From NCBI GenBank assembly GCA_963402885.1, contig OY727099.1:12450001-12514000 (forward strand): a DNA stretch of 64,000 bases, in the 5' to 3' direction. The notes beneath the pieces were generated by a model. It was not told the origin of the DNA and did not search any database. It saw only the letters and a program-made list of their open reading frames with translations. Shown piece after piece: positions 15,001 to 25,372 of this stretch. The number at the start of each line of letters is the position of its first letter. The first letter of the stretch is position 1. A program made the position numbers and the translations under genes. The DNA is from Antedon bifida. Taxonomy: Eukaryota; Echinodermata; Crinoidea; Comatulida; Antedonidae.

Positions 15001-16300
15001 TAATGTGGTAATGTGGAGTTATTTATTACTTTTTTCCTTGATTTTTTGCTTTATTTTATTTTGGACAACATTTTTGAAGTTGCAATGCATTGTGCATTCC
15101 TATGTACTTCAATAACTAAAATGTAGGCATTCAGGTTTTACTGACTGCTCAAATTGTGATTTACTCATTTGACTGTGCTCATTTGAATTGCTGCGCTCAT
15201 TTGAATTGCTGCGCTCATTTGAATTGCTGCGCTCATTTTACTGCAGTACTCAAATAGACTGTTATGCTTATTTAAATTACTTCGCTCATTTGACTGCAGC
15301 ATTCGTTTTACTGACTGTGCTAATTTGACTGTTGTGTTTTGACTGCTCATTTTACTGTGTTCATTTGGCTGTGCTCATTTGACTGATTTTTTACAAAACC
15401 AATATACATTATTATATCAGTAAAAAACATAATTTACTAGCCTTGGTTTGTTTAGAATCATTTGAACCATTCTCTGTATCTACAACCTAAAAACAAAGAC
15501 AGTTTTGAAATTTTATATTTATTAGGGCATACAATTCAACAGTTTTCACAATTTCAAAGACTTGCAGCATTCCTCAATTTTATATCATTGTTGAGACTCC
15601 TCTCTGTTTTATAGATCTGCCATACATAAGTTCTTATAAAGTTACAAGGCCTACTTGCTTTTTTCTGTTTTGAATCATCACTTTTTTCACCCTCATCAGC
15701 AGCCTGATAATAAAAATGAAAAAAAAAAATTATTTATATATGCAAAAAATATAATTAATAATATGAGAATAAATAAGCATCTCTCTCGTGTGTCTTTAGA
15801 TAAGACATAATTAAGGAGCAATCTGGCAAGACGCACTGTTGACCGTGCCAATAAAACATTTTAAAAAAGACAAATGGAAAGTTCTGTTGGCCGTGTCGAC
15901 AATAAAACTCCCAACTCTCCTGATAATTGGAAATCTCTCAACATTATCATACGCTGTCCCCTGTAAACAAAATGCAATTTGAGAATAGAAAACATACAAA
16001 TTGGTCCGCAGGGTTTTTGATTCTTCTTTTTTTTGTTCAATAAACAATAAGCGAGATAATGAGTTGCTACTGCATTGGCACACCTGAAAACCTATTATTT
16101 TTTAAAGCGCCCTCTATGGTTTTTCAACATGTTATAGCACCCTCTATAGTTCGACATGCTTTTATAAGCTCAAAAGTCTGATTTTTTTCCAATAAATTAA
16201 TGAAAGCCGATTATAAATATAACATTCTCTGAAAACCTCTAGGCCTATCCGGTATATGTGGCAACCTCCTCTTTCTTACCTTGCGTTTTTTAGGTGGCAT
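1..16300 (-). CDS. APEX1: AP endonuclease 1 (3' end outside window)
   Basis: Class II AP endonuclease of the exonuclease III family, which cleaves DNA 5' of abasic sites in base-excision repair in the nucleus. Coding exons in transcription order: 16300-16280, 15703-15659, 15486-15442, 14958-14876, 14114-14057, 12807-12609, 12200-12129, 6030-6000 and 53-1 (runs off the window). Phases agree throughout and give about 202 residues. Residues 1-7 (MPPKKRK) are a basic nuclear-localisation-like start; 8-65 are acidic and lysine-rich. The catalytic domain begins at about residue 70: [11 protein letters not shown] (metal-binding N75), ILCFQETKC (E103, like human E96), EGRVITAEY, then [15 protein letters not shown] (Y175 and N178, like human Y171 and N174). 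Human D70 is N here, as in bacterial ExoIII, and the human redox Cys65 is Ser, whereas Cys93 and Cys99 are kept. The GDLNVAH and SDH parts must lie beyond base 1. Identity is near certain; exons 2 and 3 are less sure because they need GC donors. Confidence 0.93.
993..1255. repeat. Two-copy tandem repeat, period about 132 bp
   Basis: The phrase agaaacaa(a/g)gaaatgtag occurs at 999 and again at 1131. Each is followed by aatgtata, a gtggctaaaaactacaaac-like stretch, aatattgagattgtc and a T-rich run. Small indels separate the copies, so the duplication is not very recent. Confidence 0.8.
3526..3564. repeat. TATC tetranucleotide microsatellite
   Basis: About nine units of tatc with one two-base interruption, inside an APEX1 intron. 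Confidence 0.9.
4624..4682. repeat. Imperfect 59-bp palindrome
   Basis: Left arm ataatttcatt then agatgaa; right arm ttcatctttc then aatgaaatta. They are separated by about 10 bases around tttgtata. It could be a tiny inverted-repeat element or a chance hairpin. Confidence 0.5.
6000..6030 (-). CDS. APEX1: APEX1 31-nt microexon carrying active-site residues
   Basis: The minus strand reads ttttcag, then ATGTTCCAAATGCCGGAAAG and on to GTAAG, then gtatag. With the T left over from exon 7 (12200-12129) and the G that opens exon 9 (53-1), it encodes [11 protein letters not shown]. This is the highly conserved family loop that carries the catalytic Tyr and Asn (human Y171 and N174). It is 31 nt, so skipping it would shift the frame as well as remove the loop. 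It sits alone between introns of about 5.9 and 6.1 kb. Splice sites, phases on both sides and family sequence all agree. Confidence 0.93.
8060..8195. repeat. Dispersed intron repeat, copy A
   Basis: It shares with 10680-10850 and 11440-11610 the ordered motifs ctcataaac, gtgttaaag, (a)agtg(a/t)caata, aaagatt(aaaa), and then a (t)gatcaagg(c/t) or taatcaagg phrase. The three copies are scattered in one intron. Confidence 0.65.
8632..10262. mobile_element. 1.63-kb non-autonomous DNA transposon with TTAA target sites
   Basis: The left end reads TTAA|AGGGGGGTTCCGGGTTTAAA and the right end, reverse-complemented, reads TTAA|AGGGGGATTCTGGGTTTAAA. The terminal inverted repeats match at 20 of 22 positions and are flanked by TTAA at 8628-8631 and 10263-10266. 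TTAA duplication is typical of piggyBac-like elements, but the terminal sequence is not one I recognise. No transposase frame is visible. The interior is richer in CpG and carries many AGGCCT motifs (9320-9780), unlike the surrounding intron. Confidence 0.75.
10680..10850. repeat. Dispersed intron repeat, copy B
   Basis: Same motif order as 8060-8195: tggctcataaac, agtgttaaagttgatt, agagtgacaata, aagattaaaa, cttgatatgcaattatgatcaagg without gaps. It is closest to copy C in its right half. Confidence 0.7.
11440..11610. repeat. Dispersed intron repeat, copy C
   Basis: It has taggacatt, tggctcataaac, agtgttaaag, aaagtgtcaata and cttgatgcaattatgatcaa, in the same order as copies A and B. Confidence 0.7.
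11929..12026. repeat. Dispersed repeat, copy 1 (relative at 26130-26222)
   Basis: The phrase ccaaaggcaaattactgaaa, then tggcaatgctgtgg, tatcagtg and tctcaatgga(a/g)atacaaa recurs at 26130-26222. The two copies lie in introns of different genes. Confidence 0.8.
12841..13015. mobile_element. MITE, 'GTCTACACTATCAAACT' family, copy 1
   Basis: It starts taagctcggtctacactatc and ends gatagtgtagacagagctta, with TA at both ends. The interior carries repeated cccatat/ccaaatatggtagtgatatg phrases. It is a palindromic, non-coding element in APEX1 intron 5. The TA flanks suggest a Tc1/mariner-like mover, which is inference only. Confidence 0.88.
13255..13800 (+). mobile_element. tRNA-derived SINE, interrupted copy
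   Basis: The head gagtgggcgagtggttaaga resembles a tRNA A box and gagtttgagatcacttg a weak B box. The body has gttctggtggtagaat, ctcatgtgcacttta, ctagtacatctttcgagatg and agccactgatca. About 240 bp of other sequence (about 13500-13740) then separates it from the tail agaccagtctttgactgaag. At 50217-50375 the body and tail are contiguous, so the intervening piece is an insertion. Confidence 0.75.
15130..15385. repeat. Degenerate minisatellite, 18-bp core unit
   Basis: Three clean units of gctgcgctcatttgaatt lie near 15180-15235. They are flanked by decaying gctcatttgactg-like units to about 15385. Located in APEX1 intron 3. Confidence 0.8.
15442..15703 (-). CDS. APEX1: APEX1 exons 2 and 3: equal-length, similar exons with GC donors
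   Basis: Exon 2 (15703-15659) and exon 3 (15486-15442) are both 45 nt and phase 0-0. They encode [15 protein letters not shown] and [15 protein letters not shown], which match at D3, S8, D10, S11, K12, Q13 and K15. Both follow ordinary AG acceptors. To stay in frame both must end at GC donors (gcaagt and gctagt). Using the nearby GT sites instead shifts phase, and exon 4 (ACT GAA...) then opens with a stop codon. The similarity at equal length suggests a tandem exon duplication. Skipping both exons also keeps frame from exon 1 to exon 4, so they could be alternative. The segment lies in the poorly conserved N-terminal tail, so homology alone cannot confirm it. Confidence 0.62.
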
Positions 16301-16890
16301 CCTTACTTTCTGTACAGAAATGTCACAGGGTTTTGTAACAAAGAAAAAAGCGGACCTGGGACCGGGTGAGAATTTTACTAGAAAATGTGGTAATCGGCCT
16401 ATTTCTCTCTGCAGCAGAGATGGAATCGGATACGTTATATTTAAATACCTAGACAAACTTTGAAACACCTTTGCAATTATCATTAAACATTTGCTGTAGT
16501 TAGAAAGCACGACCAGATGCAACCTATAAACAACAAAAACGTGCACGGCGAAAGTTTTTCTTCGTTACTTAACCTATGACCTTATATTTTATAAACACAA
16601 GTTTATTTAAAAACATTACAATCTCATTTCATGTAGACTATAAAAATAAAATTTAATTTAAAAAAATGTAATAATTTTATTTCTTAAAATAGATCATTAA
16701 ATTGTTAATACATTACCAATCAAATTAATGTAATGTCTTGTTGGCTAGGCTAGGCCTTCTGCCGCTTCCCATCTTGGAGTGTAGTATAGCCTAGTAAAGT
16801 GTGCAGTGTAGCGTAACCAAACAAACAAAGCAAACCGGACACACTCACGCTTAGGTTAGGGCCTAGCCTGCTAAACTTCTTCATTTAATT
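16301..16890. promoter_or_regulatory. Putative bidirectional promoter, APEX1 / GET1
   Basis: About 590 bp separate the APEX1 start codon (16300, minus) from the GET1 start codon (16891, plus). The interval must contain both 5' UTRs and at least one shared promoter. It contains a CpG-bearing patch near 16345-16435 and the start of an AGGCCT-type cluster near 16742. Transcription start sites cannot be placed from sequence alone. Confidence 0.6.
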
Positions 16891-17160
16891 ATGGCTTTGA
16901 GTGGAAATGCTGTTATAGTAGGGAGTATAATATTTATGCTACACCTGTTCAAGATATGTATACCGTTTTTTGTAAACAAGGTGGGTTGAAAATTGAATGA
17001 CAAATCAAAAAAAAAAGAAAGGTGAAAGGAGGCTGGCTAGCCTAAAAACTTATATATAAGTTATAAACTAGCCTAGCCTTTAGGCCTAGTTAGGCCTATT
17101 GATAGGTATAGTCTATCCTAAAAGAGAGGATTGTGTAGGCTAGCCCTCTAGTAGGCTACT
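16742..17160. repeat. Cluster of AGGCCT / TAGGCTAG motifs
   Basis: Repeated short palindromic words (taggcctag, aggctaggc, gcctagcct) surround the GET1 first exon. Similar clusters occur at about 9320-9780, 34270-34520, 37960-38040 and 38260-38420. Confidence 0.7.
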
Positions 17161-18964
17161 AACGGCACTAATAATACTAAGATTCATACTCATATAGGCA
17201 TGTCAAATAATGGATCGTATTTTTTTAGGTTTTAAACATTATTTTTCAAGTCAGTAGAAGGGAGTTAAATTTACAGGCCAGTCTTTTACAACTTCAATCG
17301 GAGAAAGACGAAGTAAACGTCAAAGATGAGTTTCCAAAGTATGCAAGATTAGAGCGAAAAATAAATAAAATTGTTGCTGAATTAAAAGAAGCTAGTAAGT
17401 TCTTTTTTTGTTTTTAACTTCATATATTTGTTTTATTTGCTTGTATACATATAATTAATAATATTAATATATTGTTTATATATAAATATATTATTTATTA
17501 TTATTTTATAAAAGTCTGATTTAACCAGATCATCATGATGGGACTACCGACTCGAAAATTAAATAGTTATCTATCTTTAGCAGTCATTTTCATCTCTGTA
17601 TATTTTATATTATGGCTTGTTTGTCAAATTAATAAATGAAATGAAAGTCTATTTTGAATTAATTAAAAGATTAATTAGAACACAACATGTAGAATTACTA
17701 TGGAACTTCCAAAAATTACTACAAAATTCATCCAAATTTCGGACGTACGAAAATGGCTATAAATACAGTATTATGGAAATAGTACTGTACTAACTACACA
17801 AAATAAATAATGGGACACCCCAGGAAAAATATTATTTTTACAAATCAATGACCAAACACCATGGAAAGCCCTGCTTCCAGGTTTCCCCGATCATACAGCG
17901 TGTTGGCCTTTCATTTTAATGTGTCAACAACACTGTCACATCATGTTTTTAAAAAACTAAAACAATTTTCAATTTACTAAAATTACAGACATTTTTTAAA
18001 GACTACTTTAATTAATAACAAGAATAGTTGTAGTTGAGAACTCGGAACATGCGCAACTTTGGTCATAGGAACAATCAAAATGCAGAATAGTTTTTTGCAT
18101 TATGCTCTTCATTCATGTCGCTTTGTACCACCACAGGCACAGGTATGACATGCCATGCCAAGATGTTTTTAACTGTTTTTTGTAATATTTTAATTAATCC
18201 TTGCAGGAAATACTCATCGCTTTGATTCCTTTAAAGTGCGCTGGATTTTAAATATTGCTGGTAAATGTTTATATGTAAGTAAAGTTAAGATTTGTTGTAG
18301 CATCTCTAATTAAAAAAATCAAATTAAAATTAATTTTCATCTTCCGTCAAATAAAATTATTTGTACCTGTTTACGAATAAAACATTCATTATTATTTTAA
18401 CCCATTGAAAGGGCAACACTCTCCAATTTTTGAGAGTAGAACAATTATAGACGGAGCACACTACATGATCAGTCATCATCAGACCTCTTGTCCTGTGTGT
18501 GGTTGCTCACTCCTACTCCTGTAACAAAAATGAACATACATTGTACATAACGACACTACTCTCTCTCACTCTTGAGTTATTTTATATCATGTGACCCACA
18601 ATTGTACACCAATCAAATGACAAGAATTTACTTAAGTGTGTTATATAAAATATATACTACCAAGGTATACTGTAACTTTTGTATTATTTTATGAAAACCA
18701 CTATTTTAACTAAATTATATCTTCCTTTTCTTGCAGGCATTTGGATTTCTGGTGTTAGTTTGGTGTTACCGTACAATACCAATTGTTACCTTGAACGAGA
18801 ACTGGCTTTTTCCTTTGGCTCATGTTCTTGCCTTTCCTACTGGACAATCTGGTTCCATCGGAATTACATGTTGGGTTTTGATCTGCAATGTAGTTATTGA
18901 TAAAAGCACTACGCCCATTTTGACAAGATTGAAAACAAGCTCTGCAAAGAACAAGCAAATATAA
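16891..18964 (+). CDS. GET1: GET1/WRB, tail-anchored protein insertion receptor subunit
   Basis: ER membrane receptor subunit that, with CAMLG, docks the TRC40/GET3 ATPase and inserts tail-anchored proteins. Exons 16891-16980, 17229-17394, 18207-18274 and 18737-18964 join in phase to 552 bp, 183 aa (human WRB is 174). Residues 5-27 form the first membrane helix (AVIVGSIIFMLHLFKICIPF). Residues about 35-85 are the cytosolic coiled coil that contacts the ATPase, with the family signature DEFPKYARLERKINKIV. Residues about 98-119 and 147-163 are the other two membrane helices, the last containing GSIGITCWVLICN. The start is the first ATG of the frame and matches the family start. It ends TAA at 18962-18964. 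It is divergent from APEX1. Identification rests on the ARLERKINK and FPT...GITCW motifs, and is firm. Confidence 0.95.
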
Positions 18965-20344
18965 CAGTTGGGATCTTGGTATAATCTTGCAACCAGCCTG
19001 CTGGTGTTGTTCAAAGCAAAAGGTTTCTTTGCAAGGAATTGTTAACACAGTAGACTAATATAATACAGTTAATATAGTTTAACGTATAGTACAACCTTTT
19101 TCTAAAAAAAAACAACATAGTCAAAAATGACTTCTTATGTACATCATCTCCTTCATGTGAATTACAGTACGGTATGTTAAATACAATAGAATCCTCTCCA
19201 AGGTGGAAATACATGATGTTTTGACACCATGGTCAACCCCTATAAGTATATAAGGGAATACTTAGGTGTACATTAGGTGTGTCCTGGGTTTGTTTCTACT
19301 GTAAAAAAACGAATGATAAGACAAACATGTTGTGACAGGGTATGTCAAAAAATAATATTATGATAAAGAAAAAGATAATAAAGGGTAAAAAATAATTACA
19401 GTAGGTATTGGAATTTTCAAATTATTGAATATTTATTGTAAACTTACTTGCACATGCTGGTATAGTAGTAGTGTATCTAGTACAGCACATTTCATGGTAT
19501 GCCAAGCTAACTCTAACTTCCAGCAGCTAGATCAGTGTAACAAGCAAGTCGGTCTTCACATGGAAATAGCTGACCCTTTGTTGGATAGGCGACGCATCCA
19601 AAAGGTCCATCTGAAATCCTCATGAGTCGAATATGAATAATTACTTTCTTTAAATCTAAAGTTGCAATCGCACTGGGCTTAGTTTAGTATAAGTCAAAAC
19701 CTCAGAAAGAGAAATCTTACTTATGTCCGCACATAGACATTCTTGAACACATGAACAAAGCTTTCAAACCACGAGTATGCATTATGCATGATGCTAATTA
19801 GGATTGTTTACAACTCGTCACGGTTGAGAAGGTGTTTTCACACAGATCGCGAGGAAATTTTATGATTATGCATACAGAGTAGCCAAGCAAGCGCGTTGCA
19901 TTATGAGATATGTTTTGATAGAAAACTTTGACTGGAAGTCAAAGTTATTTTTTGAACAAAAAACCGTCTGTATTACAGTTAGCTGATTTTTTTTTCGACA
20001 AATTTTTGGTGAAAGTTAATAACTATTATACTTCAAAATGACCCACTTTTTTTCGAAATCTTTTTTTTTTTTTTTGGAATTTGTCAAAGGGACAATACAT
20101 CTTTAAACTTACTCTGTGGCGGTAACATTCCAGGGAAATTTACTGGACTGTTTACACAGGAATTATGGTAATTCAGTTTTACTGAAAAAAGTCCAAAAGT
20201 AATACATAGAGAATTGTATAATTATAATAAACTAATATTAAATGATTGAAAGAACAATAAGTATACAATAAACATTTTTCTTATTTTGGTTTAAATACTT
20301 TATTGCATTTGAAATAAAATAAAAAAACATTCCACTTCATTATT
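18965..20344 (+). other. GET1 3' UTR and downstream spacer
   Basis: Non-coding and AT-rich, with an aataaa-type signal near 19374. Homopolymer T runs lie near 19990-20075. I see no gene here. Confidence 0.6.
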
Positions 20345-22858
20345 TTAAAATTGTTTGAATTGTTTACTTTTGAATGTATAGTAGCAAAGTAAAAGATGTT
20401 GTAGTATTTATCGTAATTATATTGAATAAGAACATTTACTGTATAGGAGGAATTTGCTATGGTGGGCCACTCGTTCTGTCAATCTGCATGTAATTTCTAT
20501 ACATTTAATTTTGGGTAAATCAAATTCTCGAACCCTGTTATGTTTTTTTTCTTCTTAAATATGTGGTGGCATTCAAAACACATTCCAAACGAATCAGCAC
20601 CTTTTGCCGCAAACAACTAACTGGGAGATTAAAACGTGTAACAAAATTTTTCAATAAAAATCAACAAAGCCTATTGCCTAGTACAGTATACACTACTAAT
20701 GAATTAGTTATTTATTAATTTCTTTTTTTACATAGTCGGAAAACAAAATGTCACTTTTTGCTCATTTTATAGGTAATATACATGTACAGTGTTTAACATA
20801 ATTTCAGTTTGCAAAAAAAAAGCGTATTTTTAAAATAAACTTTATATTTGAATTTCACTAAAAGGAAATGTGTTTCACTGCTTTTTGCTTTTGTGTATAT
20901 GTTTTTACTGTTGTAGTTTATTATGTAAGATGATATAAATAAGTGTTTACACATTCATTCATTTTACAATGGTACAAAATAAAAAACTACATGATCAGTA
21001 TGAGGATGGCACATACATTACGTTGAATAGGGATGTCAAGATTAATCTTTCTGCTGTGATGGCGCTAGTTACACCCTGTTATGCATGATTAATTACTCAA
21101 ATGACATAATGCACATAAACGGCATAAATACCGAGAAGGATTGGTAATCAGAGTTCACTATGGGTGCGGCAGACTTTATGCTATTGTAACAAGCCAGATG
21201 TGTTTTAAATAAAGTACAAATAAATGGAGGTGATGCCGTTATTTATCGCAGAAACTTATTGACCGACATACTATTATTTCACTACACTTTATGTACTCTT
21301 TATCCTGTTTGTAATTATTTAGAAAGCTTTGGGATACACAAAACAGTGACTGCCTCATACTTTGAAACAAACTAAAATCACATCCACTAAAACAATGTAA
21401 ATACTGCAGTAACTGCTATAGAATAATTTGGCATTTTGACCTAATTATTTTTAAGGGAAAGCAGTATAAAGCTCTGTCTATACTAGTTTGAAAAAAGTGC
21501 CCAAATATGGTAGGGTTATGACATCATCATGCGGCATAGTGTAGTCAGAGCTTTATATTTTTTGAAAAAGTTCAATCTGCTATGCCATTTATTACTATAC
21601 AATAGGAAGAGAATTTGATTTTTTTTTATTTCAGTAGTTATAGCCAGCAATTTTTTAGTGGAACAACCATAATTAATATAAAATAAATACCTTTTTTTAC
21701 AAACACTGCATGTTTCAAATAAATAAAAGTAAATTGGGCTTTCCAGATATCATAATTTCTATAATTGTAAACATTTCATCGATAATATTGCACATAATAT
21801 CAATAATTCTAATTATTTACATAAATTGGCAGAAAAAGCAGTTTGTAGTTACTTGTAGTCCTTTTATACCTCTATTTTTGTGTTAATAAAAAAAAACAAA
21901 ACAAAAACTTATTTTTCTTAAACTCTCCTAACTAGAAAAAAAAAATATGCATGATACAAACAATACTGTAGGAACTGGCAGTTATAAAGGTGGGAATTTT
22001 TTTTCTTTAAATGAATAAGTTTTTTTTTTCACTCATACACATTCTTCTGTGAGGTAATTTTTTAGGTACTGTTGCAACAGTATCTTCTGCAATAAAGTTT
22101 ATCGCATAGTGTGCGTGATGCATGATGGGAAGGAAATGGGGTGTGTGCATTGTATTTAACAAGATGTTTATATTTCTCCCTTCCAATTCCTTCCCACCAT
22201 GCATTGTGCAATGACACTTCTTGTGATATCATGCAATCTGTAACGAACCTTTTTATCATTTCTTTTTAAACAGGAATTCTCTTAAAGAAAATAAAAAATA
22301 TTCTATGCAATTCTTATGTGAATATAACTGTACTGAAATGTTTTTAATATGCTAGAACTAAACACACTTATCCCTTCATAATACAAACGATTTCATAGCG
22401 ACCTTTCATTTTCACAAAAATTACGTATCTATGCAGCTATTGAGCATAACATTCATTGTTTCTGAGCATGCACAGAACATGCTTCAACTCGACAGCTACG
22501 TAGTATAGTGGCACGTCATGAAAATGAAAGGTTGTTATTTGTCCTAGGTGGGAAAATACTACAGTATTGATTTCTCTATGTGAAGTTTTAAAAAGGTTCT
22601 CATTCATGAGAAAAACTGAAAATACAAATCAGTTATAACATAATTGTTACAACATAATGTTCAGTTTTCAATACAGTAAAACTCAACATAGACAACTGCC
22701 TTTAGATTACTCAAACTAAATTTGTTATTATTTTTTTTTACATGGTCAGTTCAGTACAATGAGGACTTACAGTAAGTATACAAGATTGACTCAACATTTG
22801 AGAAATACTTCGATCATAAGTATGTGTTGTGTGCTCTATGGTGGCTATCAAATCATCA
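20345..22858. repeat. 2,514-bp tandem duplication, copy 1
   Basis: Copy 1 is followed directly by copy 2 at a constant offset of 2,514 bp (for example aaaattgtttg at 20347 and 22861). The only difference I found is T at 21583 against C at 24097. There are two bases of shared sequence (tt) at the left junction. The unit includes a MITE (21467-21555) and no gene I can support; its 65-aa frames have no recognisable content. It is either a very recent duplication or an assembly artefact. Confidence 0.95.
21467..21555. mobile_element. MITE, 'GTCTACACTATCAAACT' family, short copy in duplication copy 1
   Basis: It starts taaagctctgtctatactag and ends gtgtagtcagagcttta. The interior has gcccaaatatggtag and gacatcatcatg. 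It is internally shortened compared with the copy at 12841. Confidence 0.85.
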
Positions 22859-25372
22859 TTAAAATTGTTTGAATTGTTTACTTTTGAATGTATAGTAGCA
22901 AAGTAAAAGATGTTGTAGTATTTATCGTAATTATATTGAATAAGAACATTTACTGTATAGGAGGAATTTGCTATGGTGGGCCACTCGTTCTGTCAATCTG
23001 CATGTAATTTCTATACATTTAATTTTGGGTAAATCAAATTCTCGAACCCTGTTATGTTTTTTTTCTTCTTAAATATGTGGTGGCATTCAAAACACATTCC
23101 AAACGAATCAGCACCTTTTGCCGCAAACAACTAACTGGGAGATTAAAACGTGTAACAAAATTTTTCAATAAAAATCAACAAAGCCTATTGCCTAGTACAG
23201 TATACACTACTAATGAATTAGTTATTTATTAATTTCTTTTTTTACATAGTCGGAAAACAAAATGTCACTTTTTGCTCATTTTATAGGTAATATACATGTA
23301 CAGTGTTTAACATAATTTCAGTTTGCAAAAAAAAAGCGTATTTTTAAAATAAACTTTATATTTGAATTTCACTAAAAGGAAATGTGTTTCACTGCTTTTT
23401 GCTTTTGTGTATATGTTTTTACTGTTGTAGTTTATTATGTAAGATGATATAAATAAGTGTTTACACATTCATTCATTTTACAATGGTACAAAATAAAAAA
23501 CTACATGATCAGTATGAGGATGGCACATACATTACGTTGAATAGGGATGTCAAGATTAATCTTTCTGCTGTGATGGCGCTAGTTACACCCTGTTATGCAT
23601 GATTAATTACTCAAATGACATAATGCACATAAACGGCATAAATACCGAGAAGGATTGGTAATCAGAGTTCACTATGGGTGCGGCAGACTTTATGCTATTG
23701 TAACAAGCCAGATGTGTTTTAAATAAAGTACAAATAAATGGAGGTGATGCCGTTATTTATCGCAGAAACTTATTGACCGACATACTATTATTTCACTACA
23801 CTTTATGTACTCTTTATCCTGTTTGTAATTATTTAGAAAGCTTTGGGATACACAAAACAGTGACTGCCTCATACTTTGAAACAAACTAAAATCACATCCA
23901 CTAAAACAATGTAAATACTGCAGTAACTGCTATAGAATAATTTGGCATTTTGACCTAATTATTTTTAAGGGAAAGCAGTATAAAGCTCTGTCTATACTAG
24001 TTTGAAAAAAGTGCCCAAATATGGTAGGGTTATGACATCATCATGCGGCATAGTGTAGTCAGAGCTTTATATTTTTTGAAAAAGTTCAATCTGCTACGCC
24101 ATTTATTACTATACAATAGGAAGAGAATTTGATTTTTTTTTATTTCAGTAGTTATAGCCAGCAATTTTTTAGTGGAACAACCATAATTAATATAAAATAA
24201 ATACCTTTTTTTACAAACACTGCATGTTTCAAATAAATAAAAGTAAATTGGGCTTTCCAGATATCATAATTTCTATAATTGTAAACATTTCATCGATAAT
24301 ATTGCACATAATATCAATAATTCTAATTATTTACATAAATTGGCAGAAAAAGCAGTTTGTAGTTACTTGTAGTCCTTTTATACCTCTATTTTTGTGTTAA
24401 TAAAAAAAAACAAAACAAAAACTTATTTTTCTTAAACTCTCCTAACTAGAAAAAAAAAATATGCATGATACAAACAATACTGTAGGAACTGGCAGTTATA
24501 AAGGTGGGAATTTTTTTTCTTTAAATGAATAAGTTTTTTTTTTCACTCATACACATTCTTCTGTGAGGTAATTTTTTAGGTACTGTTGCAACAGTATCTT
24601 CTGCAATAAAGTTTATCGCATAGTGTGCGTGATGCATGATGGGAAGGAAATGGGGTGTGTGCATTGTATTTAACAAGATGTTTATATTTCTCCCTTCCAA
24701 TTCCTTCCCACCATGCATTGTGCAATGACACTTCTTGTGATATCATGCAATCTGTAACGAACCTTTTTATCATTTCTTTTTAAACAGGAATTCTCTTAAA
24801 GAAAATAAAAAATATTCTATGCAATTCTTATGTGAATATAACTGTACTGAAATGTTTTTAATATGCTAGAACTAAACACACTTATCCCTTCATAATACAA
24901 ACGATTTCATAGCGACCTTTCATTTTCACAAAAATTACGTATCTATGCAGCTATTGAGCATAACATTCATTGTTTCTGAGCATGCACAGAACATGCTTCA
25001 ACTCGACAGCTACGTAGTATAGTGGCACGTCATGAAAATGAAAGGTTGTTATTTGTCCTAGGTGGGAAAATACTACAGTATTGATTTCTCTATGTGAAGT
25101 TTTAAAAAGGTTCTCATTCATGAGAAAAACTGAAAATACAAATCAGTTATAACATAATTGTTACAACATAATGTTCAGTTTTCAATACAGTAAAACTCAA
25201 CATAGACAACTGCCTTTAGATTACTCAAACTAAATTTGTTATTATTTTTTTTTACATGGTCAGTTCAGTACAATGAGGACTTACAGTAAGTATACAAGAT
25301 TGACTCAACATTTGAGAAATACTTCGATCATAAGTATGTGTTGTGTGCTCTATGGTGGCTATCAAATCATCA
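22859..25372. repeat. 2,514-bp tandem duplication, copy 2 (holds the DCAF6 3' UTR)
   Basis: This matches copy 1 base for base apart from position 24097. Its right edge, where identity stops, falls at 25372, the first base of the DCAF6 TGA stop codon on the minus strand (25372-25370). This copy therefore provides the 3' UTR of DCAF6, and copy 1 is an extra detached one. Confidence 0.95.
23981..24069. mobile_element. MITE, 'GTCTACACTATCAAACT' family, duplicate of the copy at 21467
   Basis: Identical to 21467-21555 at the 2,514-bp offset. It was copied with the tandem duplication and is not an independent insertion. Confidence 0.85.

Noticed and set aside
15651-15658. GT donor (gtaggc) for APEX1 exon 2 instead of the GC donor
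   Set aside because: It leaves phase 1. Even with an alternative acceptor at exon 3, exon 4 would then open with a stop.
16211-16546. A 111-aa minus frame that includes [12 protein letters not shown]
   Set aside because: Only its MPPKKRK part is APEX1 exon 1. The rest is 5' flank or intron read-through, and a good donor follows the AAG codon.
22007-24773. Paired 65-aa minus frames repeated at 2,514-bp spacing
   Set aside because: The repetition only reflects the tandem duplication. The peptides have no family features and overlap each other in different frames.
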